From JAEUHQ01 sp964538915 (lineage in GTDB: Bacteria > Planctomycetota > UBA1135 > UBA2386): a DNA stretch of 64,000 nt. The position numbers and the translations under genes were made by a program. The notes beneath the pieces are model-generated. The model did not search any database, was not told where the DNA came from, and was given only the letters and a program-made list of their open reading frames with translations. Location: the NCBI GenBank assembly GCA_964538915.1, contig CAZIFB010000015.1, positions 1-64,000 on the forward strand, written 5' to 3'. Below are positions 43,202-52,313 of the stretch, piece by piece. Numbering within the stretch: the stretch's first letter is position 1; every line of letters starts with the position of its first letter.

Positions 43202-45391
43202 TCACTGGATGGTGATCGAGAGGGCGTTGCTGAAGTCGCGGTTCAGCCATGTGCACTGACCCGTGCCGGGCTGCATGCCGACGAGCCATTGCGTGTAGAA
43301 GCGCATGCCGTCCAGCGCGGCCGCGTTCGGGATCGACAGCTGGAACGCGGCGCCTCCGAAGCCGAAGGCGGGATAGAAGACGAGGCCGCTGTAGATGTCG
43401 GGGTAGAGGCGGCACGGGCCGCACTGCAGGAAGCCCTGGTAGAGCGACAGCACGAACACGTTGAGCGGGGCGCCGTCGAGGCCGCGGACCCACACGCCGA
43501 AGTTCGCGTTGCCGACGCGTGCGCACCCGGCGACCGAGTAGATGTCGGGGCCGCAGCCGTCGCCGCCGAACGGAATGACGACGTCGCCGTCCCGCGCCGA
43601 CCAGACCGCGGCATCGAGATCGCCGTTGCCGCCGCCGCTCGTGGACACTTCCCAGAGTACGACGCCTTCGTCCTCGTGCGACGCGTGGCACTCGACCGCG
43701 AGGTTGGTCTCGATGTCGGTCGAGTTCGCGAGCAGGACCGTGGGTTCGCACGCGGTGCAGCTCAGCACGTCGATCGTCTTGCAGAACACCTCGGTGTCGC
43801 TCGACCCGGGTGCCGCGCGGCGGCGCCACGCGACGAGCGCGGATCCGTTCGTGAAACACCCGACGACCGGATCGAACTCGTCGACGTTCACCAGGCTGGT
43901 GACCGCCTGCGACGAACCGATCTTCAGGGCGGCCGCGAACGGATCGTGCCAGATCGCGACGGCGAGGACGTCGTTGTCGTTGTTGCCCTCGATGGTCTCG
44001 TCCTCGAAGACGACGACCCAGTTGCGGCCGTCGCCATCGACGTCGGCGCTGTCGTTGTCGTTGCCTGCGTTGGTGATCGCGTCCGTTGCCAGCACGTTGA
44101 CGTCGCGATCGACAAGGACGAGCTGCGGCTTGGTGTTGCCGCTGAAACCCGGCGTCTGGCCGTAGACGATCAGGTATCGGCCGAGGGCGCCGCCGTCGTG
44201 GGCGATGCGCGGGCGGCCGACGCTGCTCGGCGCGGTCGCCGAACCGACGGTCAGCGGCGCCGACGTGGCGATGATCCCGTTGGAGAAGAGCGTCATCGTG
44301 CTGCACTGGATCGCGGTCAGCGACGAGTTGCGGAACACGAGCACGAGGTCGTCCACGGTCCCCGTGATGTCGCCGCCGAGGTCGGGTTCGATCTGGTTGT
44401 TGGCGCCGGACACCGCGGTGAACTCGTTGCTCACGGTTCCTGTCGATGCGACGGAGCGCGTGAACAGATCGCCGCCCCGCGTCCAGACGGCGAGCCACGC
44501 GCTGCGCATCGGCACCGCCGCGGCGGTCGGATCGCGGTCGTCGCCGGTGCCGGTGGTGATCGCGAACAACGAGCCGGTGACGGCGCCGGAGCCGTCCACG
44601 CGGATGCCGCGGATGTCGCGGTCGGTCGCGCTGAACTCGCGCTCGAAGACGCAGAGGTATATGTCGCCGGCAACACACGGCGCCGTCAGCTCGGGATCCT
44701 GGTAGTCCTGCGTCGAACTCGTCACCGGGAAGATCGCACCGACCTGCGGATCGAGGACGAGCGGCAGCGCGGCGCCGTCGACGAACGACGCGGGGAGCTT
44801 CAGTTCGACGACCCGGCCGTCGCAGGTGATCGTGCCGCGCACGCTCCTGCCCGCGGCATCGATGCCGGTGACGCCGCCGATCGCGACCCCGCCGATTTCG
44901 GGCAGTTCGAACCGGAGGCCGTCCGCCGTGCCCGACACGAGCGGCAAGTCCGTGTCGACCGCGATGCGTACGACGAGGTCGCCGCCGCCCGCGGGAAGCC
45001 GTTCGAAGACGAACGACTGCTCGAGCCCGCGCGCCGTCACGTCGTAGCGCTCGACGACACCGCCGCGGTCGTAGCGGGCCTGTTGCCCGGCGGCTTCGGG
45101 TGCGGTGCCGGAGGTCGGCGACATCACGGCGCCGCGGCCGAAAGCCAGCGTGCGCAGCGAGAGCGGGTGGTTGTGAGTCGCGCGCCGCCCGAGGGCCGGC
45201 GTGAACTCGACGCCGTCCGCGCGGAACGCGGCCTTGAAGTCGGGGCCGATGCCCCAGAGTTCCCCGTCGAGTTCCTGCAGCGCAGTCGCTTCGCGGAGGC
45301 GCAGGTGCAGCGGGTCGGGACCCTGGGCGGGCGCGGGGGAAACGAGGAACGACAACGCTGCCGCGGCGGCGCGGGGGAGATGGCTCTTCAT
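43202..45391 (-). CDS. Secreted protein, type A of duplicated module (A')
   Basis: A 729-residue exported protein with signal peptide MKSHLPRAAAAALSFLVSPAPA. The N-terminal domain contains LDGELWGIGPDFKAAF and VEFTPALGRRATHNHPLSL, then FVFERLPAGGGDLVVRI and DPQVGAIFPVTSS. A propeller-like region follows, with Asp-rich turns such as ADVDGDGRNWVVVFEDE that look like calcium loops. The C-terminal domain has Cys pairs (CTACEP, CGPCRLYPD) and ends in LSITIQ. It is closest to the gene at 47694. The gap to B' is 14 bases, so the two are probably co-transcribed. Function is unknown; a surface or matrix role is inferred from export and repeats. Confidence 0.75.
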   Translation of the reverse strand: MKSHLPRAAAAALSFLVSPAPAQGPDPLHLRLREATALQELDGELWGIGPDFKAAFRADGVEFTPALGRRATHNHPLSLRTLAFGRGAVMSPTSGTAPEAAGQQARYDRGGVVERYDVTARGLEQSFVFERLPAGGGDLVVRIAVDTDLPLVSGTADGLRFELPEIGGVAIGGVTGIDAAGRSVRGTITCDGRVVELKLPASFVDGAALPLVLDPQVGAIFPVTSSTQDYQDPELTAPCVAGDIYLCVFEREFSATDRDIRGIRVDGSGAVTGSLFAITTGTGDDRDPTAAAVPMRSAWLAVWTRGGDLFTRSVASTGTVSNEFTAVSGANNQIEPDLGGDITGTVDDLVLVFRNSSLTAIQCSTMTLFSNGIIATSAPLTVGSATAPSSVGRPRIAHDGGALGRYLIVYGQTPGFSGNTKPQLVLVDRDVNVLATDAITNAGNDNDSADVDGDGRNWVVVFEDETIEGNNDNDVLAVAIWHDPFAAALKIGSSQAVTSLVNVDEFDPVVGCFTNGSALVAWRRRAAPGSSDTEVFCKTIDVLSCTACEPTVLLANSTDIETNLAVECHASHEDEGVVLWEVSTSGGGNGDLDAAVWSARDGDVVIPFGGDGCGPDIYSVAGCARVGNANFGVWVRGLDGAPLNVFVLSLYQGFLQCGPCRLYPDIYSGLVFYPAFGFGGAAFQLSIPNAAALDGMRFYTQWLVGMQPGTGQCTWLNRDFSNALSITIQ

Positions 45392-45499
45392 GTTGCGGAT
45401 CGAACCCTCGGGGAGGGCAGCGAACCGGGCCGCGGTTCCGTTCGCGCCGGCCGAGTTTTTCTCCGGACTTCGAGAAGAGCGCGCGCCCCGGGAGGATGG

Positions 45500-47689
45500 T
45501 CAGGGCTGGAGCGTGACGATCATCCGGTTGCTCGCGGCGAGGTTGGGCACGATCGGGCACGGGCTCTGCGCGGCGGGCCACAGCAGCCACTGGAACTCGA
45601 TGTCGGTACCGAGGTAGCTCGGGTCGCACCACGGCTTGAACGCGTAGGTGGAGCTGCCGGCCTGCGCGAGGGTGGCTTCGAGGACGATGAAGTTCGTGAG
45701 TTCGCAGCCGCAGAGGACCGACGAGCCGCCGAGGCTCAGGCTGATCAGGGCGAACGGTGCGGTGGGGTCCCCGCCGGACAGGGCGAACGCGAACTGGTCG
45801 TTGCCGGGCGAGAACGGGCCCGTGGCGCTCGCAGTGCCGCCGTTGCCGCAGCCGGGCGTCAGGTTGACGGGGGGGACGCCGACCATCGCGGCGTAGCGCT
45901 GGCCGACCACGCTGTCGTCGAAGGGTGCCGTGGCGTCGGTTTCGTCCCACGCGATCAGGCCGCGCGTCGTGGTGCCGCCGCCGGCGAACTCGGCCGCGAT
46001 CGCGGGCCCGCGGGCGTTCGGTCGCGCGACCGTCGCGAGCGTGAACGTCTGGCTGCAGATCTCGCAGTCGCGCTTCATCGCGACGCCGCGGATGTCGTTG
46101 TCGAACGGGTTGCCGGTGCCGTCGACCCAGGTGACGAGAAAGCGTTCGCCGAGCCAGCCGACCGCGCACGCGCCGCTCTGCGGCGTGCCGAGCACCGTCG
46201 GCGTGAGGCCGGCCGTGAACGTCGAGCCGGTCCACGTGATCTGGCGCGTGATCGTCTCACCGGCGAAGTTGCGGCACGAGGCGACGAAGTCGGTGCCGTC
46301 GCCGTCGATGGCGAGGAACGCCTGCTTCGCCGGATCCGACGTGGCGACGTGCTCCCATTCGCCGAGGTAGGCGCCGTCGTAGTCGAGCGCGTAGACGTTC
46401 TGTCCGCCGATCCCGTCGGGCTTGCGCAGGAACAGCGCCGTGATGCCGGACGGCGTGCGGCTCCTCGGCAGCGCGAACAGGTCCCCGGTGGGCGCCGTCA
46501 TCGAGGACGTGAGGTCCGCGGGCGGACTGGCGCTGAGACTTCCCAGCGGGCTCACTTCGATGGAGCTGGTGTGCAGGATCGTGATGTCCTCGAAGGTCGT
46601 CGTGGTGTTGATGGTGCGCGCCCACACGACGAGGGTGTCCGTGCCGATCGTCGAGCGGTCACCCGAAGTCGCGATCCACTTGCCGTTCGGGGTCGAGGCG
46701 CCGGTGGACACCGTGATCGTCGTGCCCAGGGATGTGCCGTTCACCGGGCGCGCCTTCAGCACCCACGGCCCGACCATCGACGTTCCCTCGAGCCAGCACA
46801 CGACGTGGCGACTGCGGCCGCGCACGTAGCTGACCTTCGGTGCGCGATCCGGCCCGCCGGACAGCGTGAACACGAGCAGCGGGCCCGACAACGTGCCGTT
46901 CGCCGCGATCTGCTGGCCGTAGATGTCCTGGTTGAACTGCGAGTAGCTGCGCCGCCACACGACGAGCGTCGTGTCGGTCGCGTTGCCGTACGCGGCGTCG
47001 ATCTGGTCGTCGTTGTCGGTCGCGCTGCCGAGCAGGAAGCCCGTCGCGAGCAACGGATCGAGCGTCATCGGGTAGCTCGCGGCGTCGACGAACGCGGCGG
47101 GCAGCCGCAGTTCGAGGGCGCCGTCGTGGACGCCGAGACCGCCGCGGCACGTGCGGCCGGTCGCGTCGATGCCGGTCACCGCACCGATCGTGACGCCGCC
47201 GACCGCGCCGTCGTGGAAGAACAGCGAACCGTCGTCGCGCGTCTTCGGCTGCAGCGTCGTCGTCAGCGCGCAGCGAACGACGAGGTCGCCGCTGCCCGCG
47301 GGTCGGTCCAGGAACACGAAACTCTGCTCCAGCCCGCCCGTGCGGCAGTCCCAGCGTTCGACGAATACACCGCGGTCGATCGCGACGTGCGACTCGCCGG
47401 TGCGCAGTTCGCCCGCGGTCATGCCGTCGTGGCTCCACACGATCGTCCCGTCGCGTTCGACGCCGGACAGCTGCAGCCTCAGTTCGCGATCGCTCGGCGC
47501 CGAGAGACCGAGCGCCGGCGTGAAGGTGACGCCGTCCGGCGCGACCTTCGCCTTGTAGTCGCGGCCGATCGCCCACGTGGCGCCGGCCTCGTCGCGAACG
47601 ACCGCGTGCGCATCGTGGAGGTCGAACGTCTGTGCCGCGAGCGAGCCGACGAGTGCTGCCGGAACGAAGAATCTGGAGAGGGTTGCCAT
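45500..47689 (-). CDS. Secreted protein, type B of duplicated module (B)
   Basis: A 729-residue exported protein. ATG 47689 (MATLSRFFVPAALVGSLAAQ) gives a clean signal peptide and leaves a four-base gap from the upstream gene; an earlier ATG at 47719 would overlap that gene. The plan equals that of B' at 41013: FTFTPALGLS, GLEQSFVFLDRP, DPLLATGFLLGSATDND, propeller-like strands (TLVVWRRSYS, FLVTWVDGTG), and the GCGNGGTAS-initiated C-terminal domain with CGCELTNF and PWCDPSYLGTDIEFQ. CEIC and SICS-type Cys pairs occur in the middle. No catalytic motif was found. Confidence 0.75.
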   Translation of the reverse strand: MATLSRFFVPAALVGSLAAQTFDLHDAHAVVRDEAGATWAIGRDYKAKVAPDGVTFTPALGLSAPSDRELRLQLSGVERDGTIVWSHDGMTAGELRTGESHVAIDRGVFVERWDCRTGGLEQSFVFLDRPAGSGDLVVRCALTTTLQPKTRDDGSLFFHDGAVGGVTIGAVTGIDATGRTCRGGLGVHDGALELRLPAAFVDAASYPMTLDPLLATGFLLGSATDNDDQIDAAYGNATDTTLVVWRRSYSQFNQDIYGQQIAANGTLSGPLLVFTLSGGPDRAPKVSYVRGRSRHVVCWLEGTSMVGPWVLKARPVNGTSLGTTITVSTGASTPNGKWIATSGDRSTIGTDTLVVWARTINTTTTFEDITILHTSSIEVSPLGSLSASPPADLTSSMTAPTGDLFALPRSRTPSGITALFLRKPDGIGGQNVYALDYDGAYLGEWEHVATSDPAKQAFLAIDGDGTDFVASCRNFAGETITRQITWTGSTFTAGLTPTVLGTPQSGACAVGWLGERFLVTWVDGTGNPFDNDIRGVAMKRDCEICSQTFTLATVARPNARGPAIAAEFAGGGTTTRGLIAWDETDATAPFDDSVVGQRYAAMVGVPPVNLTPGCGNGGTASATGPFSPGNDQFAFALSGGDPTAPFALISLSLGGSSVLCGCELTNFIVLEATLAQAGSSTYAFKPWCDPSYLGTDIEFQWLLWPAAQSPCPIVPNLAASNRMIVTLQP
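45518..45855 (-). repeat. Near-identical 3' segment of B
   Basis: This is the gap-free counterpart of 41031-41368. It encodes the C-terminal domain that begins at GCGNGGTAS. Strong purifying selection or gene conversion would each explain the local conservation. Confidence 0.75.
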
Positions 47690-47693
47690 GGGA

Positions 47694-49889
47694 TCAATCG
47701 ATGGTGACGGCGACGGCATTGCTGAAGTCGGCTTGCAGGAACGAACAGGCGGCGCCGGCCGTGTTGTTGTTCACGAGCCACTGCGCGAAGAAGGTGAGAT
47801 CGTGGAGTGCCGAGAGCGGCGGGATCGGCACGATGGTGCTCGCGAAGCCGTCGGTGCCGGAGACGGACGGGACGACGATGCCGTCGAACGGGTCGGCGTA
47901 GAGGCGGCAGCCGCCGCAGGTGAGCCACGACGCGTTCAGCGAGATCACGAGCGTGCAGAACGACGGGCCGTCGGTGCCGTGCACCTGCACGAGGTGGTTC
48001 AGGTTGCCGACGCGCGCGCACCCGTCGATGGTCGGGAGCGCGAGGCCGCAGTCCTGCGCGCCGAACGGCTTCACGCGGGTGCCGTCGTCGGCCTGCCATG
48101 CGACCGCGTTCAGGTCGCCGTTCGCGCCGCTCACCGTCGACGTTTCCCACACGACGAGGCCGCTGTCGTCCTGGGTCGCGTGCGCCGCGACCGTGAGGTT
48201 GGTCTCGATGTCCGAGGTGTTCGCGAGCAGCACGGTCGGTTCGCACTCCGCGCACGAGAGCTGGTCGATCGTCTTCATGAACACTTCCGTGTTCGCCGAA
48301 CCCGGCGCGGCGCGGCGGCGCCAGGCGAGGATCGCCGAGCCGCTGCGGTAGCACGCGATCGCGGGATCGATCTCGTCGACGTTCGCGATCGCCGTCACGA
48401 TGGTGAAGCTGCCGACCCAGAGCGTGCCCTGGTGTTCGTCGTACGACACCGGCACGGCGCGGATGTCGTTGTCGCCCGAACCCTCGGTCGCCTCGCTCTC
48501 GAAGGTCACGACGAAGCGGTCGCCGTCGCCGTCGACGTCCGGACTGTCCTCGTCGTTGGTCGTGCTGGTCGCTGCGGCCGTCGCGAGCACGACGAGGTTG
48601 CGATCGACCATCACGAGCTGCGGCTTCGTGTCGGCGCCGACGATCGCGGAGGTGCGCGGGTAGACGATCAGGAAGCGGCCGGCGTCACCGCCGTGGTGCG
48701 AGATGCGTGGCCGGCCGAGGCTCGCGAGAACCGGCGTCGGAACGAGCGTAGTGGTGCCGAACGACGACAGCGTGCCGGTGGAGGACACCTGGAGCTGCAC
48801 GCCCTGGATCGTGTTCTGCGTCGTGTTGCGATAGACGAGCACCGCGTCGTCGGCGCTCGTCGTCGTCTCGCTGCCGAGGTCGGGCTCGATCTGGTTGTCG
48901 GTTCCCGTCGCTGCGGCGACCTCGCTGCCGACGACGGTGCCGCCGGTGATCGGCCGCGCGAACAGGTCGCCGCCGCGTTCGTAGGCGATCACGTGCGCGT
49001 TGCGCAGCGTCACGAAGCCGATCGTCGGGTTCCGATCGAGGTTCGCGCCGGTGGTGACGGCGAACAGGCTGCCGGTCACGCTGCCGTTGCCGTCGATGCG
49101 GATGGCGCGGATGTCGTTGTCGCTGGCGCTGATCGCGAAGGTGAACGCGCACAGGTACGAGCCGATGCCGAACGGTGCCGACAGTTCCGGGTCCTCGTAG
49201 TCGGCGATCGAGTTGGTCACCGCGAACACGGTGCCGATCTGCGGGTCGAGCACGAGCGGCATCGTCGCCGCGTCGCAGAACGCCGCGGGCAGCCGCAGCT
49301 CCATCCGACCGTCCGCATACGTGATGTCGCCGCGGACCCGTTCGCCGCGCGCGTCGATGCCGGTCACGCCGCCGATCGCGACGCCGCCCAGTTCGGGCAG
49401 CTCGAAGCGCAGGCCGTCGTCGCCGCCATGAACGAGCGGGAGATCGGTGGCGACCGAGACGCGGACGACGAGGTCGCCGCGGCCTTCCGGCAGGCGATCG
49501 AAGACGAACGACTGCGCGATGCCGCGCGGGGACACGTCGTAGCGTTCGATCGCGATCCCGCGGTCGTACGCGACGCGCAACCCGGTCGCGGCCGGCTCGG
49601 CTTCCCGGACCGGCGCCGGCACCGGGCCGCGACCGATCGCGAGAGTGCGCAGCGAGAGCGGGTGGTTGTGCGGAGCGCGCCTTCCGAGTGCCGGCGTGAA
49701 CTCGACGCCGTCGGTGCGGAAGGCCGCCTTGAAATCCGGACCGATGCCCCAGAGTTCGCCGTCGAGGCGCTGCAGTGCCGCGGCACTTCGCAGGCTCCGC
49801 GCGAGGGTCTCGGGGGCCTGGGCCACCGCGGTGGCGGCGAGAACGGGCAGCACGATGGCGGCGGCCCGGCGGAGGAGCGATGTGGTCAT
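47694..49889 (-). CDS. Secreted protein, type A of duplicated module (A)
   Basis: A 731-residue exported protein with signal peptide MTTSLLRRAAAIVLPVLAATAVAQ. LDGELWGIGPDFKAAF and VEFTPALGRRAPHNHPLSL are almost as in A' at 43202. Then come FVFDRLPEGRGDLVVRV, the DPQIGTVFAVTNS junction, and a propeller-like part with the Asp-rich SPDVDGDGDRFVVTFE. The C-terminal domain has CAECEP and CGGCRLYAD. It is the first gene of the four-gene minus-strand run 49889-41013, with its promoter in the 122-base gap shared with the divergent ALDH-like gene. Function is unknown. Confidence 0.75.
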   Translation of the reverse strand: MTTSLLRRAAAIVLPVLAATAVAQAPETLARSLRSAAALQRLDGELWGIGPDFKAAFRTDGVEFTPALGRRAPHNHPLSLRTLAIGRGPVPAPVREAEPAATGLRVAYDRGIAIERYDVSPRGIAQSFVFDRLPEGRGDLVVRVSVATDLPLVHGGDDGLRFELPELGGVAIGGVTGIDARGERVRGDITYADGRMELRLPAAFCDAATMPLVLDPQIGTVFAVTNSIADYEDPELSAPFGIGSYLCAFTFAISASDNDIRAIRIDGNGSVTGSLFAVTTGANLDRNPTIGFVTLRNAHVIAYERGGDLFARPITGGTVVGSEVAAATGTDNQIEPDLGSETTTSADDAVLVYRNTTQNTIQGVQLQVSSTGTLSSFGTTTLVPTPVLASLGRPRISHHGGDAGRFLIVYPRTSAIVGADTKPQLVMVDRNLVVLATAAATSTTNDEDSPDVDGDGDRFVVTFESEATEGSGDNDIRAVPVSYDEHQGTLWVGSFTIVTAIANVDEIDPAIACYRSGSAILAWRRRAAPGSANTEVFMKTIDQLSCAECEPTVLLANTSDIETNLTVAAHATQDDSGLVVWETSTVSGANGDLNAVAWQADDGTRVKPFGAQDCGLALPTIDGCARVGNLNHLVQVHGTDGPSFCTLVISLNASWLTCGGCRLYADPFDGIVVPSVSGTDGFASTIVPIPPLSALHDLTFFAQWLVNNNTAGAACSFLQADFSNAVAVTID

Positions 49890-50011
49890 GGTGCGTACGG
49901 ACGTCCGCTTGGGGCAGCGAGGCGGCGTCCGGCCGCGTTTGCCCCCTCTGCGATTTCGCGGCGGCCACGCGCTTGCGGGGCCGGTGCCTTCCTGGCACCG
50001 TTCTCCCTGCC

Positions 50012-50860
50012 ATGCCCGTTCCGGTCCCGAAGACCTACAAACTGTTCGTCGGCGGCAAGTTCCCCCGGAGCGAGTCGGGGCGGTCGTTCCAGCCGACCGG
50101 CAACCCCGCGATCAACGTCGCGCGCGGGAGCAAGAAGGACCTGCGCGACGCCGTGGTCGCCGCGCGGGCGGGACTCGCGGCGTGGAGCGGCAGCAGCGCC
50201 TACCTGCGCGGCCAGATCCTCTACCGGCTCGCCGAGATGCTCGAGACGCGGCGACCGGCGATGCAGGAAGAGCTGCGTGCCGGCGGCGCGACCGCGGCGG
50301 CCGCCAAGAGGGAACTCGACGCCGCGATCTCCCTGGTGACCTGGTACGCGGGCCTCTGCGACAAGGTGCAGAGCCTGCTCGGGAGCCAGAACGCGGTGAA
50401 CGGCCCGTTCTTCAACTTCTCGACCGTCGAGCCGACGGGCGTCGTGGGAGTGATCGCGCCCGACGCACCCGCGCTCGCAGGCGTGCTGGCGCTCGCGCTG
50501 CCGGTGCTCGTCTCCGGCAACGCGGTCGTGGCTCTCGTCAGCGAAGCGGCTCCGTTCGCGGGTCTCGCACTCGGCGAAGTGTGTGCGTCGAGCGACGTGC
50601 CCGGCGGTGCGTTGAACCTCCTGTCCGGCCACCGCGCCGAGCTGGCGGGTCAGTTCGCGGCGCATCGCGACGTCGACGGGCTCCTCGTGGCCGGCCGACC
50701 GGACGCCGCGTTGACGGCCGCCGCCGCGGACAACTGCAAGCGGGTGCGCTACTGCGAACGGAGCGCTGCCGAGTGGATGAATCCCGAACGCATGCGGTCC
50801 CTCGCGCTCGTCGAGCCGTTCGTGGAGTGCAAGACGCTGTGGCATCCGGTGGCCTGGTGA
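50012..50860 (+). CDS. Short aldehyde-dehydrogenase-like protein lacking the catalytic half
   Basis: A 282-residue protein resembling only the N-terminal cofactor domain of ALDH: KLFVGGKFPRSESGRSF, a helix RGQILYRLAEMLETRR, VEPTGVVGVIAPDAP (the IxPWN position reads IAPDA), and LPVLVSGNAVVAL. It has no catalytic Glu-LGG and no catalytic Cys region, and stops near 280 residues instead of about 480. It may be a degenerate or structural partner of a full ALDH. As I recall, deoC loci in other bacteria often carry two ALDH genes in a row. Here the full ALDH is at 29051 and this short one adjoins deoA. The start ATG 50012 excludes a frame antisense to gene A. Confidence 0.75.
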   Translation: MPVPVPKTYKLFVGGKFPRSESGRSFQPTGNPAINVARGSKKDLRDAVVAARAGLAAWSGSSAYLRGQILYRLAEMLETRRPAMQEELRAGGATAAAAKRELDAAISLVTWYAGLCDKVQSLLGSQNAVNGPFFNFSTVEPTGVVGVIAPDAPALAGVLALALPVLVSGNAVVALVSEAAPFAGLALGEVCASSDVPGGALNLLSGHRAELAGQFAAHRDVDGLLVAGRPDAALTAAAADNCKRVRYCERSAAEWMNPERMRSLALVEPFVECKTLWHPVAW

Positions 50861-50935
50861 AGGCGACGCCGTGGGCGGCTTCCGCGCCGCGAATCGAACC
50901 GACCGGCGCGTCGGGAGCCTCGTAGGGGAGAGACC

Positions 50936-52246
50936 ATGCACGACCATCCAGCCCGCCTGATCGCGAAGAAGCGCGACGGCGGGGAGCTCTCGGCGACCGA
51001 GATCCGCGACCTCGTTTCCGGCGTCGTCGACGGCTCGCTCGGCGACGCGCAGCTCGGAGCGTTTCTGATGGCGGTCTGCTGCAACGGGATGACCGAGGCG
51101 GAAACGGCGGCGCTGACGCTGGCGATGCGCGATTCGGGCCGCGTGCTGCAGAACGACCACGTGCCGCGGAAGAAGATCGACAAACACTCGACCGGCGGTG
51201 TCGGCGACAAGGTGAGCCTCGTGCTGGCACCGCTCGTGGCGGCGGCCGGCGTCGCGGTGCCGATGGTGAGCGGGCGGGGCCTCGGCCACACGGGCGGCAC
51301 GATCGACAAGCTCGCGTCGCTGCCGGGCTACCGGACCGACCTCTCGATCGAGCGCTTCCAGACCGTTCTCGATCAGTGCGGTTACGCGATGATGGCGCCG
51401 AGTGTCGACCTCGCGCCCGCGGACCGGCGCATGTATGCGACCCGCGACATCAGCGGCACCGTCGAGAGCATCCCGCTCATCACCAGCTCGATCCTGTCGA
51501 AGAAGCTCGCGGAGGGCATCGACGGACTCGTCATGGACGTGAAGTGCGGTCGCGCCGCGTTCATGAAGGAGGAGAACGACGCGGTCGCGCTGATGGAGGG
51601 CCTCGTCGCCACCGGCCGTGCCGCCGGCATCCGCATGGCGGCGTTGCTCACGGACATGGACCACCCGCTCGGCCGGGCACTCGGCAACTCGCTGGAGGTG
51701 GCCGAAGTGCTCGCGGCACTCGAGGGGCAGTGCCCCGACGATCTGCGCGCGGTCACCCTGGCACTCGGCGTCGAGATGATGCTGCTCGCCGGCGTCGCTC
51801 CGGACGCCGAGACGGCGCAGGCGACCCTCGAACGACTCTGGCGCGACGGCGTCGTGCGCCAGGTCTTCCGCCACAACCTCGAGTTGCAGGGCGGCGACCC
51901 GAGCGTGATGGACGATCCGGCCCTGCTCGGCCGCGCGCCGGTCGTGGTGCCCGTCGAAGCCGCGCGCCCCGGCTTCGTCGCCGACGTCGATCCGCTCGCA
52001 CTCGGTCACGTCGTCGTCGACCTCGGCGGAGGGCGGCGGCAGCCGAGCGACGCGATCGATCCGCACGTCGGCATCGTTCTGAAGAAGACGCTCGGCGACC
52101 CGGTGGAGTCCGGCGACGTGCTGGCCTTCGTGCACGCGCGGACGGCGACAGCGGCCCACGCCGCGGCGCCCCGTGTGCTCGCGGCGATGCCGATCGGCGA
52201 CGAGCGTCGCCGCCGCCGACCGATCGTCCTGCGCCGGATGGCGTGA
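50936..52246 (+). CDS. deoA: Pyrimidine-nucleoside / thymidine phosphorylase
   Basis: A 436-residue enzyme that phosphorolyses thymidine, deoxyuridine or uridine to the base and (deoxy)ribose 1-phosphate. The family signatures are present: KKRDGGELSATEI, KHSTGGVGDKVSLV (phosphate-binding), SGRGLGHTGGTIDKL, SSILSKKLAEGIDGLVMDVKCG in outline, and a C-terminal domain with VVDLGGGRRQPSDAIDP. Whether it is thymidine-specific (DeoA) or broad (Pdp) cannot be told from sequence alone. A good ribosome-binding site (AGGGGAG) precedes ATG 50936. It feeds deoxyribose phosphate towards DeoC (28127) after a mutase step; no deoB is seen here. Confidence 0.95.
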   Translation: MHDHPARLIAKKRDGGELSATEIRDLVSGVVDGSLGDAQLGAFLMAVCCNGMTEAETAALTLAMRDSGRVLQNDHVPRKKIDKHSTGGVGDKVSLVLAPLVAAAGVAVPMVSGRGLGHTGGTIDKLASLPGYRTDLSIERFQTVLDQCGYAMMAPSVDLAPADRRMYATRDISGTVESIPLITSSILSKKLAEGIDGLVMDVKCGRAAFMKEENDAVALMEGLVATGRAAGIRMAALLTDMDHPLGRALGNSLEVAEVLAALEGQCPDDLRAVTLALGVEMMLLAGVAPDAETAQATLERLWRDGVVRQVFRHNLELQGGDPSVMDDPALLGRAPVVVPVEAARPGFVADVDPLALGHVVVDLGGGRRQPSDAIDPHVGIVLKKTLGDPVESGDVLAFVHARTATAAHAAAPRVLAAMPIGDERRRRRPIVLRRMA

Positions 52247-52313
52247 CGGCACCGGCGGTTCCGCGCCACGGACCTGCGTCGGGCAGACGCGCGACGATGA
52301 GAACCGGCAATCC

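Larger units (their letters stand above)
41013..45391 (-). repeat. Duplicated two-gene module, copy 1 (B' plus A')
   Basis: This segment holds secreted genes B' and A' and parallels 45500-49889 in gene order, orientation, gene lengths and encoded domains. The copies are about 4.4 kb each and offset by about 4.49 kb. The strongest DNA similarity is at the 3' end of the B genes. Confidence 0.8.
45500..49889 (-). repeat. Duplicated two-gene module, copy 2 (B plus A)
   Basis: This segment holds secreted genes B and A in the same order and strand as copy 1 at 41013-45391, separated from it by 108 bases. It is tandem duplication by gene order and encoded similarity. Most of the DNA has diverged, but the last 340 bases of the B genes have not. 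Confidence 0.8.

Noticed and set aside
43136..47707. A 1523-codon plus-strand open frame opposite the secreted A'/B genes
   Set aside because: It runs antisense to two genes with signal peptides and domain repeats. Its repeats only mirror theirs.
50012..50860. Calling the short ALDH-like gene a pseudogene
   Set aside because: No in-frame remnant of the missing half was seen before deoA, and start and stop are clean, so it was kept as an intact short protein.
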